Below, piece after piece: positions 11,064-20,305 of a DNA stretch of 64,000 nt. The stretch comes from Marinobacter sp. SS13-12 (lineage in GTDB: Bacteria; Pseudomonadota; Gammaproteobacteria; Pseudomonadales; Oleiphilaceae): positions 248,001 to 312,000 of the forward strand of contig NZ_JASSUA010000003.1 of NCBI RefSeq assembly GCF_030227115.1, in the 5' to 3' direction. The notes under the pieces were generated by a model. The model worked only from the letters and a program-made list of their open reading frames with translations, made no database searches and had not been told where the DNA came from. Numbering within the stretch: the stretch's first letter is position 1; each line of letters starts with the position of its first letter. Made by a program: the position numbers and the translations under genes.

Positions 11064-11837
11064 ATGTTTGAACGTTTAAGGGAAGATGTGAACAGTGTGT
11101 TTCATCGCGATCCCGCAGCTCGTAACACCTTTGAGGTTCTGACCAACTACCCCGGACTTCATGCACTCCTGTGTCACCGGTTTTCGCATTGGCTCTGGAA
11201 TCTGGGCCTGAAATGGCTGGCGCGTACTTTCTCTACCCTTGCCCGTTGGCTGACGGGTATCGAGATTCACCCCGGTGCGACCATTGGCCGCCGCTTCTTT
11301 ATCGACCACGGTATGGGCGTTGTGATTGGTGAAACCACCGTTATTGGTGACGATGTGACACTCTACCAGGGGGTAACCCTGGGGGGGACCAGCTGGAACA
11401 AGGGGAAACGCCATCCGACCCTGGGGGACGGCGTTGTGGTCGGCGCCGGAGCCAAGATTCTCGGCCCGTTCGAAGTGGGAGCCGGGGCGAAGATCGGCTC
11501 CAACTCGGTGGTCACCAAAGCGGTTCCAGAAGGGGCGACGGTGGTGGGTATTCCCGGTCGTGTCGTGGTCAAGCGCAAGGATGAAGACACTGCTCGCCGT
11601 AAAGAAATGGAAGAGCGTATGGGATTCGATGCGTACGGTGTAACTGAGGAGATGCCGGACCCCGTGGCCCGGGCCATGCGCAGCCTGCTGGACCACATGC
11701 ATGTCGTCGATGACCGTATCGAGAACATGTGCAAGGCCCTCAGGAAGGTTAACAGCGAGTATCAGAACGGCGAAATGCCGCCGTTGCAGGAGGAGGACTT
11801 CGACTGCGTGCGGGATGACGAACCCTCACAGCGGTGA
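11064..11837 (+). CDS. cysE: Serine O-acetyltransferase (CysE)
   Basis: CysE makes O-acetylserine from serine and acetyl-CoA, the committed step of cysteine synthesis. I chose [20 protein letters not shown] at 11064 rather than an in-frame start inside trmJ because AGGAATAGG lies just upstream and this is the usual N-terminus. The 257-residue protein has a helical N-terminal domain and a left-handed beta-helix of hexapeptide repeats ([40 protein letters not shown], then [20 protein letters not shown]). Location next to iscR-iscS links cysteine supply to the cysteine desulfurase. Confidence 0.96.
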   Translation: MFERLREDVNSVFHRDPAARNTFEVLTNYPGLHALLCHRFSHWLWNLGLKWLARTFSTLARWLTGIEIHPGATIGRRFFIDHGMGVVIGETTVIGDDVTLYQGVTLGGTSWNKGKRHPTLGDGVVVGAGAKILGPFEVGAGAKIGSNSVVTKAVPEGATVVGIPGRVVVKRKDEDTARRKEMEERMGFDAYGVTEEMPDPVARAMRSLLDHMHVVDDRIENMCKALRKVNSEYQNGEMPPLQEEDFDCVRDDEPSQR

Positions 11838-11870
11838 ATACTTGACTGAAATAGTTGGTCAATTCATACT
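11838..11870 (+). promoter_or_regulatory. IscR Type 1 operator overlapping the iscR promoter
   Basis: The 25 bp at 11838-11862 read ATACTTGACTGAAATAG then TTGGTCAA and match the E. coli Type 1 IscR motif (ATASYYGACTRNWWWAGTYGGGTWW) closely. The same bases hold a -35 hexamer TTGACT (11842-11847), 17 nt from a -10 CATACT (11865-11870). [2Fe-2S]-IscR bound here would block RNA polymerase, giving autoregulation. The iscR ATG is 44 nt further on. Confidence 0.82.
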
Positions 11871-11914
11871 CGGCTCAATTAAAGCCGAATCAATCCCTGA
11901 CCGGGGCTGAGTTT

Positions 11915-12412
11915 ATGAGACTGACCACCAAAGGCCGCTACGCGGTGACGGCAATGCTGGATCTGGCCCTTCACGGGGATCAGGGGCCGGTCAGTCTGGC
12001 AGATATATCTGCCCGGCAGGAGATTTCCCTCTCGTATCTCGAGCAGCTATTTTCCCGCCTTCGCCGTCACAAGCTGGTGAACAGTATCCGTGGGCCCGGC
12101 GGGGGCTACCGTCTCAGCCGTGAACCCGACGCCGTCTTTATTGCAGAGGTGGTGGACGCGGTCAGTGAGTCCCTGGATACCACCCGTTGCGGCAACAAGG
12201 GTGATTGCCAGAATGGCGAAAAATGTCTGACCCACCACCTGTGGTCTGATCTCAGCGAGCAGATCCATCAGTTCCTGAGCGATATCAGCCTCGGAGACCT
12301 GATGAGAAAGCGGGAAATCCAGGTGGTTGCCAGTCGGCAAAACAGGCGTCATTCCGAAGGTGATTCACAGACGATTAACACCGAGCGCCTCACGGATCAG
12401 GCGCCGGCCTGA
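11915..12412 (+). CDS. iscR: Fe-S cluster-responsive transcriptional regulator IscR
   Basis: IscR is a Rrf2-family regulator that senses Fe-S status through a [2Fe-2S] cluster. From the ATG at 11915 the product has 165 residues: a winged helix ([20 protein letters not shown], then [20 protein letters not shown] with GGGYRLSR) and the cluster ligands C92, C98 and C104 with H107/H108. All ligands are present, so it should bind a cluster. An in-frame start 60 nt upstream would place coding sequence across the promoter region and is rejected. Its own operator lies immediately upstream. Only iscS, not the full isc operon, follows. Confidence 0.96.
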   Translation: MRLTTKGRYAVTAMLDLALHGDQGPVSLADISARQEISLSYLEQLFSRLRRHKLVNSIRGPGGGYRLSREPDAVFIAEVVDAVSESLDTTRCGNKGDCQNGEKCLTHHLWSDLSEQIHQFLSDISLGDLMRKREIQVVASRQNRRHSEGDSQTINTERLTDQAPA

Positions 12413-12432
12413 ACGATAATCCTGAAACCTCT

Positions 12433-13581
12433 ATGAAAAAACCCGTCTATATGGATTATGCGGCGACCACGCCCGTAGATCCCGTTGTTGCCGAAGAAAT
12501 GTGCAAATACCTCACATTTGACGGTGTCTTCGGCAACCCTGCCTCCCGCTCCCACGCCTATGGCTGGCAAGCCGAATCGGCAGTCGAAGGTGCCCGTCGG
12601 CAGGTTGCGAACCTTATCCATGCTGACCCGCGGGAGATTGTCTGGACTTCCGGTGCCACGGAATCCGATAACCTGGCCATAAAGGGTGCGGTTGCTGGCC
12701 ACGATAATCCTCACATTGTGACCTCGGAGATCGAGCACAAGGCGGTACTTGATACCTGCAAATGGCTTGAACGCCAGGGCGTGAGCGTAACCTGGCTGAA
12801 TCCCGGCAGCGATGGTCGGATTGCCGTTGAGCAGGTAGAAAGCGCACTTCGTGACAATACGGTTCTGGTGAGCCTGATGATGGTCAACAATGAGCTGGGT
12901 TGCCAGACAGATACTGCGGCGATTGGCGCCATGCTTCGTGATCGCGGGGTGTTGTTTCATGTTGATGCGGCCCAGGCCGCCGGCAAAACTGAGGTGGATG
13001 TCAGCGCTTCGCCGGTAGACCTGCTTTCGCTGTCCGGGCACAAGGTCTACGGTCCCAAGGGCATTGGCGCGCTGTATGTTCGTCGGTCACCGGACGTGCG
13101 CATCGAGTCGCAGATTCACGGTGGCGGCCACGAGCGTGGCATGCGTTCCGGCACGCTGCCAACGCACCAGATTGTGGGCATGGGCAAGGCCTTCGAGCTG
13201 GCGAGTGAGCAGCTTGAGCAAGAGAAGGCGAGGCTGGAAGGCCTCCGCGGTCGACTCCTGGACGGGCTGCGCGGTCTGGAAGGTGTGGCACTCAATGGCA
13301 GTGACGAGCACCGGGTTCCAGGTATCGTGAACCTGTCGTTTGCAGGCGTAGATGCAGAGTCACTGATGCTGGGGCTGAGGGATCTGGCGGTTTCATCCGG
13401 CTCTGCCTGCGCATCAGCGACTATAGAGCCTTCCTTTGTATTGAAAGGCATTGGTCTGGACGATGAGCAGGCTCATCGGGCCCTCCGGTTTTCTTTCGGA
13501 CGTTTTTCCACAGCCGAGGAGATTGACTTCGCAGCGACGCAAATCGTTGACGTTGTTAGCCGTCTCCGTTCAGTGCGGTAG
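12433..13581 (+). CDS. iscS: Cysteine desulfurase IscS, lacking the usual C-terminal tail
   Basis: IscS is a PLP enzyme that takes sulfur from cysteine as an enzyme persulfide for Fe-S clusters and tRNA thiolation. The fold-type I signature is clear: [13 protein letters not shown], the PLP lysine K204 in [10 protein letters not shown], and the catalytic C326 in SSGSACASA. The protein stops at 382 residues (SRLRSVR), about 20 short of the 404-residue E. coli enzyme; the missing end (LSPLWEM...to the terminal SIEWAHH) is the segment known to contact IscU. No iscU, iscA, hscB, hscA or fdx follows: ndk comes next, 67 nt away. A role limited to tRNA thiolation or feeding another scaffold is inferred. 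Confidence 0.93.
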   Translation: MKKPVYMDYAATTPVDPVVAEEMCKYLTFDGVFGNPASRSHAYGWQAESAVEGARRQVANLIHADPREIVWTSGATESDNLAIKGAVAGHDNPHIVTSEIEHKAVLDTCKWLERQGVSVTWLNPGSDGRIAVEQVESALRDNTVLVSLMMVNNELGCQTDTAAIGAMLRDRGVLFHVDAAQAAGKTEVDVSASPVDLLSLSGHKVYGPKGIGALYVRRSPDVRIESQIHGGGHERGMRSGTLPTHQIVGMGKAFELASEQLEQEKARLEGLRGRLLDGLRGLEGVALNGSDEHRVPGIVNLSFAGVDAESLMLGLRDLAVSSGSACASATIEPSFVLKGIGLDDEQAHRALRFSFGRFSTAEEIDFAATQIVDVVSRLRSVR

Positions 13582-13601
13582 GCAGTTGCCTCCGGACTGC
13601 G

Positions 13602-13607
13602 TATAAT
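13602..13607 (+). promoter_or_regulatory. Possible -10 element of an ndk promoter
   Basis: A perfect TATAAT lies 41 nt before the ndk ATG in the only gap between iscS and ndk. No good -35 hexamer is found at 16-18 nt, so this is a weak prediction of an independent ndk start. Confidence 0.35.
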
Positions 13608-13648
13608 CCCAACCCTGAAATTTTTATGAACCTGAATGGAGACAGATC

Positions 13649-14077
13649 ATGGCAAACGAGCGCACGCTCTCGATTATCAAGCCCGACGCAGTCGCAAAAA
13701 ATGTGATCGGCGAGATTTACACACGCTTTGAAAAAGCAGGACTGGCGATCGTTGCTGCAAAAATGATGCATCTGACTCAGGAGCAGGCGGAAGGTTTCTA
13801 TGCCGAGCATAAAGAGCGCCCGTTTTTTAATGATCTGGTCGCGTTCATGACATCCGGCCCGGTTGTTGTTCAGGTTCTGGAAGGCGAAGGTGCTATCCTG
13901 AAGAATCGTGACCTGATGGGTGCTACCAACCCCAAGGAAGCGGAAGCGGGCACTATCCGCGCCGATTTTGCATCATCCATCGATGCAAACGCCGTTCATG
14001 GTTCGGATTCGGCAGCGTCTGCCGAGCGTGAAATTGCATACTTTTTCAATGACAGTGAGATCTGCCCGCGGGGCTGA
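13649..14077 (+). CDS. ndk: Nucleoside diphosphate kinase
   Basis: Ndk equilibrates nucleoside di- and triphosphates through a phosphohistidine. The 142-residue protein is family length, with [18 protein letters not shown] at the start, [14 protein letters not shown] near residue 91, and the catalytic histidine H117 in [19 protein letters not shown] ribosome-binding site precedes the ATG. In Pseudomonas this gene also follows the isc operon and precedes rlmN, so the order here is conserved apart from the missing isc genes. Confidence 0.98.
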   Translation: MANERTLSIIKPDAVAKNVIGEIYTRFEKAGLAIVAAKMMHLTQEQAEGFYAEHKERPFFNDLVAFMTSGPVVVQVLEGEGAILKNRDLMGATNPKEAEAGTIRADFASSIDANAVHGSDSAASAEREIAYFFNDSEICPRG

Positions 14078-14138
14078 TTGAGCTGCCCGGGCCGGGGTTT
14101 CTCTCGGCCCGGATTGGTTATCTGATCGAGGTTATGAA

Positions 14139-15251
14139 ATGACAGCTGTTGCTGAGAAAACCAACCTTCTGGGATTGCCGAAGGCCAAAATGGAGGCTTT
14201 CTTCGAATCCCTGGGGGAGAAGAGTTTCCGGGCAACACAAGTGTTGCAGTGGATTCATCAGCGCGGTGCTGATGACTTCGATCAAATGACCAATATGAGC
14301 AAGGTGCTGCGGGAGAAGCTGAAGGAAGTGGCCGAGATTCGCGGGCCGGAAGTGGTCTACGATGAATCGTCGAAAGACGGTACCCGCAAGTGGGTCATGC
14401 GCATGGATAACGGCAACAGTGTCGAAACCGTGCTGATTCCCGATGGCGAGCGCGGCACCCTGTGTGTTTCCTCACAGATTGGCTGCAGCCTGGACTGTAC
14501 CTTCTGCTCAACAGGAAAGCGTGGCTTTAACCGTAACCTGACTGCCGCAGAAATTATCGGCCAGGTCTGGGTTGCCCGCAAAGCGTTCATGCCCTTTGAA
14601 CCAGGCCCTGATCGCCCGATTACCAATGTCGTGATGATGGGAATGGGGGAGCCGCTGCTGAACTTCGATAACGTGGTTGATGCCATGAACCTGATGATGG
14701 AGGATCTGGCGTACGGAATCTCCAAGCGGCGGGTGACGGTGAGCACGTCTGGCGTGGTTCCGGCAATAGACAAGCTGGGCGAGGTTACCGATGTTTCACT
14801 GGCCATTTCGCTTCATGCCCCTAATGATGAATTGCGTAACCAATTGGTGCCGTTGAATAAAAAGTACCCGATCTCGGAATTGCTGGCAGCCACCCGCCGC
14901 TACCTGGCCCGTTTGCCCGACAAACGCAAGGCGACCATCGAGTACACGGTGATCGAAGGGGTCAATGACCAGCCGGAGCATGCAAAAGAGCTGGCTGTTG
15001 TGTTGCGTGGTTTGCCGTGCAAGATCAACCTGATTCCCTTCAACCCGTTTCCGGAGAGTGATTTCCGGCGGCCGAGCATGAACGCCACCCGTCGTTTTCA
15101 GACGGTTCTTAATGAAGCGGGGTATGTTGCAACCGTCAGAACGACCCGCGGCGATGATATTGATGCCGCTTGCGGACAGCTTGTGGGCAGGGTGGAAGAT
15201 CGCACGAAACGAAGCCAGCGTTACATACAGGTGCACCAGGTCAGTCCATGA
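14139..15251 (+). CDS. rlmN: Dual-specificity 23S rRNA/tRNA adenosine C2-methyltransferase RlmN
   Basis: RlmN is a radical-SAM enzyme that methylates C2 of A2503 in 23S rRNA and A37 in some tRNAs. The 370-residue protein carries the cluster-binding CSLDCTFC motif, [14 protein letters not shown], and the C-terminal region with the conserved Cys in [10 protein letters not shown] that resolves the methylated intermediate. It continues the ndk-rlmN-pilW-rodZ-ispG-hisS order found in Pseudomonas and in E. coli (minus pilW). Confidence 0.97.
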   Translation: MTAVAEKTNLLGLPKAKMEAFFESLGEKSFRATQVLQWIHQRGADDFDQMTNMSKVLREKLKEVAEIRGPEVVYDESSKDGTRKWVMRMDNGNSVETVLIPDGERGTLCVSSQIGCSLDCTFCSTGKRGFNRNLTAAEIIGQVWVARKAFMPFEPGPDRPITNVVMMGMGEPLLNFDNVVDAMNLMMEDLAYGISKRRVTVSTSGVVPAIDKLGEVTDVSLAISLHAPNDELRNQLVPLNKKYPISELLAATRRYLARLPDKRKATIEYTVIEGVNDQPEHAKELAVVLRGLPCKINLIPFNPFPESDFRRPSMNATRRFQTVLNEAGYVATVRTTRGDDIDAACGQLVGRVEDRTKRSQRYIQVHQVSP

Positions 15252-15296
15252 ACCCGGGTGAGATTTCACCCCTGAAAACAAGAGGAATTGCCAACT

Positions 15297-16103
15297 GTGA
15301 CATCTGAACCAGTAAACCGGATCCGGGCCGCATTTGCCATGGTGTTGCTGGCAATGTTTGTCACAGGCTGTGTGACCAACACCGATAGCCGCTTCGCCCG
15401 TGAAGCCGACCGGGACAAGGCGGTCAGGAACTACGTTCAGCTGGCGACGGCTTATATCGGTCAGGGTAATCTGGATCGGGCCAGGAGTCACCTTGACAGG
15501 GCCCTCGAGATTTCACCCGAGAACCCGGGTGCGCTGGCAGCCATGGGGCTGGTCTATCAGTCCGAGGGTGAACCGGAACTGGCAGAGCGTTCTTTCAAGA
15601 GGGCTCTGGAGAACGATCAGGACTATACACGTGGACGGGTTTATTACGGCGCCTATCTTTATGGGGAGCGCCGGTTTGAAGAGGCGCGTGATCAGTTCCT
15701 CGCAGCTTCCAGGGACACGGGTTATGGCGAGAGAGCGTCGGTATTTTTCAATCTGGGCCTGACTGAAGAGCGGATCGGCAACCTTGAGGGCGCGGTTACT
15801 GCCTATCGACGGGCTGTTGAATTGTCCCGTGGCGATGCCAGGTCGCTGCTTGCTCTTTCACGCACGCTGGTGGAGTCCGGGGACTATCAGGCTGCTTCTC
15901 GCCATTACAGCCGTCTGACGACTCTGATGCAGCGAAACAAGAACCTTCGCCACTCCCCGGAAAGTCTCTACACGGGGATTCGTATTGCTCACCATCTTGG
16001 TGACCGGAACCAGGCGTCAAGCCTGGCGCTGCAGTTGAAGAACAATTTCCCGAACTCTGTCGAATACCAACAATACAGGGTGATGATCGCAAATGGACAG
16101 TGA
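15297..16103 (+). CDS. pilW: Type IV pilus biogenesis lipoprotein PilW/PilF (TPR)
   Basis: PilW (PilF in Pseudomonas) is the outer-membrane pilotin that helps PilQ secretin assembly. I prefer the GTG at 15297 because AGAGGA at 15281-15286 is 10 nt upstream; a TTG 9 nt earlier would abut that site. The sequence has a lipoprotein signal with lipobox FVTGC near residue 28, then tandem TPR repeats (DKAVRNYVQLATAYIGQGNL, LDRALEISPENPGALAAMGL, and so on) to the end. The last 11 nt overlap rodZ. The TPR fold and place in the rlmN-ispG interval are diagnostic. Confidence 0.9.
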   Translation: MTSEPVNRIRAAFAMVLLAMFVTGCVTNTDSRFAREADRDKAVRNYVQLATAYIGQGNLDRARSHLDRALEISPENPGALAAMGLVYQSEGEPELAERSFKRALENDQDYTRGRVYYGAYLYGERRFEEARDQFLAASRDTGYGERASVFFNLGLTEERIGNLEGAVTAYRRAVELSRGDARSLLALSRTLVESGDYQAASRHYSRLTTLMQRNKNLRHSPESLYTGIRIAHHLGDRNQASSLALQLKNNFPNSVEYQQYRVMIANGQ

Positions 16104-17154
16104 TGACACACAACAGCCAGTGGTGAGTGAACCCGCAGGGCAGCAACTCAAGCGCGCGCGGGAGCAGAAGGGGCTGAGTGTCTCGGCTGTGGCTGATGCG
16201 CAGCATCTGCGCCCGGCGGTCATTCATGCCATTGAGGATTGTGAATACAGGCAGATCGACAGTGAACTGTTCCTGAAGGGGTATGTCAGAACCTATGCGC
16301 GCCAGGTCGATCTGGACCCGGATGCGGTGATCGCGACACTCGACAAGGAACTGGAACCGCTACGGCAGGAAAAAGCGCAGGCGGAAGAATTGAATCCGCT
16401 GGTTGATATTGAACGGCGCAGGCGGCAGAAACGCCGGATGGCAAAGCTGCTTTTTTTCCTTCTGGTTATTGCCATTGCGGTTTTCGTTGGTCTGCGTTTT
16501 CTGGACAATACGGGCACAACAACGCCTGCACCGGCAGAGCCTGACAGCTCCGATGCTGCACCAGAGACCGTAGAGCCTGAACCCGACAGCAGCGATTCGT
16601 CAGATGCTGCTACGGATGCTGAGGAAACCGGAACCGAGGACGATATCACCGTGGCAGAAACGGCCGCGGTGGATCCTGAACCGGTCATCGATGAGCCGAC
16701 GGTAACGGACGAGAGTGTACCGGCACCCTCTGAGCAACAACGGGACCTCACGCTGGCTTCCGATAGTGAACCCGGTGCGGCGGACAGGCCAGTTGAGGAG
16801 CCTGTGACAGCATCGCCCGATGACATTGACGAGAGCCGGGTGCCGGTAGTCACCAGTGCCCCGGAACCTGCATTTCAGGAAAGCGCGCAACCGAACGCCG
16901 CAGTTGGAAGCGCCCGTCTGGAAATGGCGTTCAGCGATGAATGCTGGGTTCAGGTGACAGATTCCGCGGGCAATCGTCTGGTGGGCTCTCTGCAGCGGAA
17001 TGGCGACCGGATAGAAGTCTCCGGCAGGGTGCCTATCGAGGTGATTGTTGGCGCTGTTGACGCCATCGAATCCATACGTTTTGATGGTGAGCCGGTGGAT
17101 ATGTCCGGTTTCCGGGTCGTCAATAACCGTGCTGAATTCACGCTGGATATCTGA
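16093..17154 (+). CDS. rodZ: Cell-shape protein RodZ
   Basis: RodZ links MreB filaments to the rod-shape machinery. The 353-residue protein has an N-terminal Xre-type helix-turn-helix domain (QQLKRAREQKGLSVSAVADA, then LRPAVIHAIEDCEY, residues 17-75), one membrane helix (AKLLFFLLVIAIAVFVGLRF, about 117-136), a long Pro/Glu/Asp-rich periplasmic linker (about 140-270) and a C-terminal beta domain (LEMAFSDECWVQVTD, residues 275-350). Topology and order match RodZ. It overlaps pilW and ends 3 nt before ispG. Confidence 0.93.
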   Translation: MDSDDTQQPVVSEPAGQQLKRAREQKGLSVSAVADAQHLRPAVIHAIEDCEYRQIDSELFLKGYVRTYARQVDLDPDAVIATLDKELEPLRQEKAQAEELNPLVDIERRRRQKRRMAKLLFFLLVIAIAVFVGLRFLDNTGTTTPAPAEPDSSDAAPETVEPEPDSSDSSDAATDAEETGTEDDITVAETAAVDPEPVIDEPTVTDESVPAPSEQQRDLTLASDSEPGAADRPVEEPVTASPDDIDESRVPVVTSAPEPAFQESAQPNAAVGSARLEMAFSDECWVQVTDSAGNRLVGSLQRNGDRIEVSGRVPIEVIVGAVDAIESIRFDGEPVDMSGFRVVNNRAEFTLDI

Positions 17155-17157
17155 TTT

Positions 17158-18276
17158 ATGATTCACGAATCTCCGATCAAAAGACGTAAATCCCGCCAGA
17201 TAATGGTGGGTGATGTTCCCGTAGGCGGGGACGCGCCGATCGCTGTTCAGAGCATGACCAACACCAATACCTGCGATGTGGCTGCAACGGTCGGCCAGAT
17301 CCAGGCACTGCAGGAAGCCGGTGCTGACATCGTGCGGGTATCTGTCCCATCCATGGACGCGGCCGAGGCTTTCGGCAAGATCCGCTCTTTGGTATCCGTG
17401 CCGCTGGTGGCAGACATCCACTTTGACCACAAGATTGCGCTGCGGGTGGCTGAGCTTGGTGTGGACTGCCTGCGGATCAATCCCGGCAATATTGGTCGGG
17501 ATGACCGCGTCAGTGCGGTGATCAGCGCTGCTCGAGATCGTAACATTCCGATCCGGATCGGCGTGAATGCCGGTTCACTGGAGAAAGCCCTGCAGCGCAA
17601 ATATGGTGAGCCGACCGCCGAGGCATTGGTGGAATCGGCGATGCGCCATATCGACATTCTGGACAAGCACGATTTCCAGGATTTCAAGGTCAGCCTCAAG
17701 GCCTCCGAAGTATTCATGACCGTGGCGGCGTATCGTCTGATTGCAGAGCAGATTGAGCAGCCCCTGCACCTTGGTATCACGGAAGCAGGTGGTTTCCGTT
17801 CCGGTACCGTGAAGTCGTCTATTGGCCTGGGCATGTTGTTGATGGACGGCATTGGCGACACGATCAGGGTGTCCCTGGCGGCCGATCCCGTGCAGGAGAT
17901 CAAGGTTGGCTTCGATATTCTCAAGAGCCTGCGCCTGCGTAGCCGCGGCATAAACTTCGTTGCCTGCCCGAGCTGTTCGCGGCAGAACTTCGACGTTATC
18001 CAGACCATGAACGATCTCGAGGCCCGCCTGGAAGACGTCAACGAGTCGCTGGACGTGGCCATTATCGGCTGTATCGTCAACGGCCCGGGTGAGGCCAAAG
18101 TGGCAGATCTTGGCCTCACCGGCGGAAGCCCGAAGAACCTGTTCTACATGTCGGGCAAGCCCAACCAGAAACTCGATAACGCCAACCTGACCGACGACCT
18201 GGAGCGACTGATCCGAGAGGAAGTTGCACGTCGCAAGGAAAAGGAAGACGCGATCATTACCCGCTCGACCGACTGA
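17158..18276 (+). CDS. ispG: 4-hydroxy-3-methylbut-2-enyl diphosphate synthase (IspG/GcpE)
   Basis: IspG reduces methylerythritol cyclodiphosphate in the MEP isoprenoid pathway using a [4Fe-4S] cluster. The 372-residue protein has the TIM-barrel signature ([29 protein letters not shown]) and the cluster ligands in ACPSCSRQ and [16 protein letters not shown]. It is a client of Fe-S biogenesis, notable because the isc genes upstream are incomplete. It starts 3 nt after rodZ, so co-transcription is very likely. Confidence 0.98.
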   Translation: MIHESPIKRRKSRQIMVGDVPVGGDAPIAVQSMTNTNTCDVAATVGQIQALQEAGADIVRVSVPSMDAAEAFGKIRSLVSVPLVADIHFDHKIALRVAELGVDCLRINPGNIGRDDRVSAVISAARDRNIPIRIGVNAGSLEKALQRKYGEPTAEALVESAMRHIDILDKHDFQDFKVSLKASEVFMTVAAYRLIAEQIEQPLHLGITEAGGFRSGTVKSSIGLGMLLMDGIGDTIRVSLAADPVQEIKVGFDILKSLRLRSRGINFVACPSCSRQNFDVIQTMNDLEARLEDVNESLDVAIIGCIVNGPGEAKVADLGLTGGSPKNLFYMSGKPNQKLDNANLTDDLERLIREEVARRKEKEDAIITRSTD

Positions 18277-18316
18277 GTGCAGATCGCCAAATCACTGAAA
18301 CAGATAAGGTAGTAAC

Positions 18317-19597
18317 TTGGCTAAGATCCAGGCAATTCGCGGGATGAACGATATCCTGCCAGAACAGACGCCGGTATGGCAGTTTGTGGAAAGCACGGTC
18401 AGGCGGGTACTTGCGCAATACGGCTATCAGGAAATCCGTATGCCGGTCGTGGAACAGACTGACCTGTTCAAGCGGTCTATCGGCGAAGTGACGGACATTG
18501 TCGAGAAGGAAATGTACACCTTCGAAGACCGTAACGGCGACAGTCTGACCCTGCGCCCTGAAGGCACCGCAGGCTGCGTTCGCGCTGCTGAGGAGCACGG
18601 CCTGCTTTTCAACCAGACCCGGCGCCTGTGGTATACCGGGCCAATGTTTCGTCATGAACGCCCACAGAAAGGACGTTACCGCCAGTTCCACCAGATCGGT
18701 GTGGAATGTTTTGGCATGACCGGCCCGGATATCGACGCGGAACTGTTAGTGCTGACTGCACGGCTCTGGCGCGAACTCGGGCTGGCTGAGCATACCCGCC
18801 TGGAGATCAATTCGATTGGCACGTCGGCGGCCCGTCGTGAATACCGGGAGGCCCTGGTGGCCTACCTCTCGGGTTATCGGGATCAGCTGGACGAGGACAG
18901 TTTACGCCGTCTGGAGTCAAATCCCCTGCGTATTCTTGACAGCAAAAATCCGCAGACCCAGCAGCTTCTGGCGGATGCGCCCAGGCTGGATGACTATCTC
19001 GACCAGGAGTCTGTGGAGCACTTCCGGGAGCTTCGCGCACTGCTGGATGCCTCCGGTGTCCGTTACACCGTGAATCCACGACTGGTGCGTGGGCTGGATT
19101 ACTATGGCAAAACGGTGTTCGAGTGGATCACCGACAGCCTGGGCGCACAGGGCACTGTCTGTGCCGGCGGCCGCTATGACGGACTGGTTGAGCAGCTGGG
19201 CGGCAAACCCACCCATGCCGTAGGATTTGCGATGGGGCTTGAGCGCCTGATTCTGCTGCTGGAGACCCTGGACCTTGTTCCGGCCAGTGCTAACGGCAAT
19301 GTGGATGTGTATGTGATCGCCATGGGCGATGCAGCGGTGGCACCAGCGCTGGCGCTTGCGGAATCACTGCGGTCTGCCTTACCGGAAGCGCGAATAATGA
19401 GCCATTGTGGTGGCGGCAGCTTCAAGAGCCAAATGAAAAAGGCGGATCGCAGCGGTGCCGGTTATGCCGTTATTCTCGGTGAGAACGAACTGGCCACGGG
19501 CACGGTGGCTCTGAAGCCGCTGCGGTCGGATGAACCACAGCAGGACGTTGGTCAGGCTGAACTTGCCGGCGTACTGGAAGAATTGCTGGGCCGCTGA
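18317..19597 (+). CDS. hisS: Histidyl-tRNA synthetase
   Basis: HisS charges tRNA-His. The start is TTG at 18317 ([15 protein letters not shown]) with AAGGTAG upstream; no in-frame ATG would give the conserved N-terminus. The class II motifs are present: motif 2 ([21 protein letters not shown]), the histidine-binding segments [15 protein letters not shown] and [14 protein letters not shown], and motif 3 ([11 protein letters not shown]). A C-terminal anticodon-binding domain follows from about residue 330. The 426 residues match the family. Confidence 0.98.
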   Translation: MAKIQAIRGMNDILPEQTPVWQFVESTVRRVLAQYGYQEIRMPVVEQTDLFKRSIGEVTDIVEKEMYTFEDRNGDSLTLRPEGTAGCVRAAEEHGLLFNQTRRLWYTGPMFRHERPQKGRYRQFHQIGVECFGMTGPDIDAELLVLTARLWRELGLAEHTRLEINSIGTSAARREYREALVAYLSGYRDQLDEDSLRRLESNPLRILDSKNPQTQQLLADAPRLDDYLDQESVEHFRELRALLDASGVRYTVNPRLVRGLDYYGKTVFEWITDSLGAQGTVCAGGRYDGLVEQLGGKPTHAVGFAMGLERLILLLETLDLVPASANGNVDVYVIAMGDAAVAPALALAESLRSALPEARIMSHCGGGSFKSQMKKADRSGAGYAVILGENELATGTVALKPLRSDEPQQDVGQAELAGVLEELLGR

Positions 19598-19648
19598 TGG
19601 CGGGCCGAAAGGCTACAGGCACAATAACCATTTATTACAGGAGTCATC

Positions 19649-20305
19649 ATGGCTGAAATGCGCACTGAGGAAGAAACGGTCCAGGCAATCAAGGACTGGT
19701 GGAAGAATAATGGCAGCTCGCTCCTGATTGGTATTGCTGCGGCACTGGCCATCGTATTTGGCTGGCAGGCATGGCAGAACCATCAGATGCAGCAGCGCAC
19801 CGAGGCTGCCTCCCAGTTCGCGGACCTGATCAATGCCTACAGCGATGAGAGTGATGAAAAGCGCGCCGAGACTGTGGCCTACGTGGCTGAGTCGTTGAGG
19901 GAAGAGTACAGCGACAGCGCCTTCGCCATCTACGGTATGTTGATGCTGGCGCGGCAACAGATGATGGACCAGGGCGATCCGCAGGCGGCTATTGAGTCGT
20001 TGTCCTGGGCGCAGGAAAAAGCGGGCGACTCCGGCCCCCTGGCCCTTGTAATCCGTAACCGGCTGGCCCGCGCCCATTTTGCGGCCGAACAGTACGAAGA
20101 AGCTCTCGCCAGGATTGAGAATGTAGAGGATGCCGGTACCTTCAGTGCGATTTTCACTGAACTGAAAGGCGATATCCTGTTGGCACAGGGCGACCGCGAC
20201 GGTGCCCGTGATGCCTACCTGGCTGCCAGGGAGCAAAACCAGCAGGGACGCAGCGGCATTCTTGAACTCAAGCTATCAGACCTTGGCGTAGGGGAGGGAG
20301 CCTGA
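19649..20305 (+). CDS. yfgM: YfgM-like ancillary SecYEG translocon subunit
   Basis: YfgM is an inner-membrane protein with a periplasmic TPR domain that links PpiD and chaperones to the Sec translocon. The 218-residue product has a cytoplasmic N-terminus (RTEEETVQAIKDWWKNNGSS), one membrane helix (LLIGIAAALAIVFGWQAWQN, about 26-45) and helical TPR repeats. Order hisS-yfgM-bamB-der is conserved. Its stop shares a base with the bamB start (TGATG). Confidence 0.92.
   Translation: MAEMRTEEETVQAIKDWWKNNGSSLLIGIAAALAIVFGWQAWQNHQMQQRTEAASQFADLINAYSDESDEKRAETVAYVAESLREEYSDSAFAIYGMLMLARQQMMDQGDPQAAIESLSWAQEKAGDSGPLALVIRNRLARAHFAAEQYEEALARIENVEDAGTFSAIFTELKGDILLAQGDRDGARDAYLAAREQNQQGRSGILELKLSDLGVGEGA

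Noticed and set aside
12433..13581. iscS as a pseudogene because of its short end
   Set aside because: All catalytic residues are intact and the reading frame is clean; only the IscU-contact tail is missing, consistent with the lost partner.
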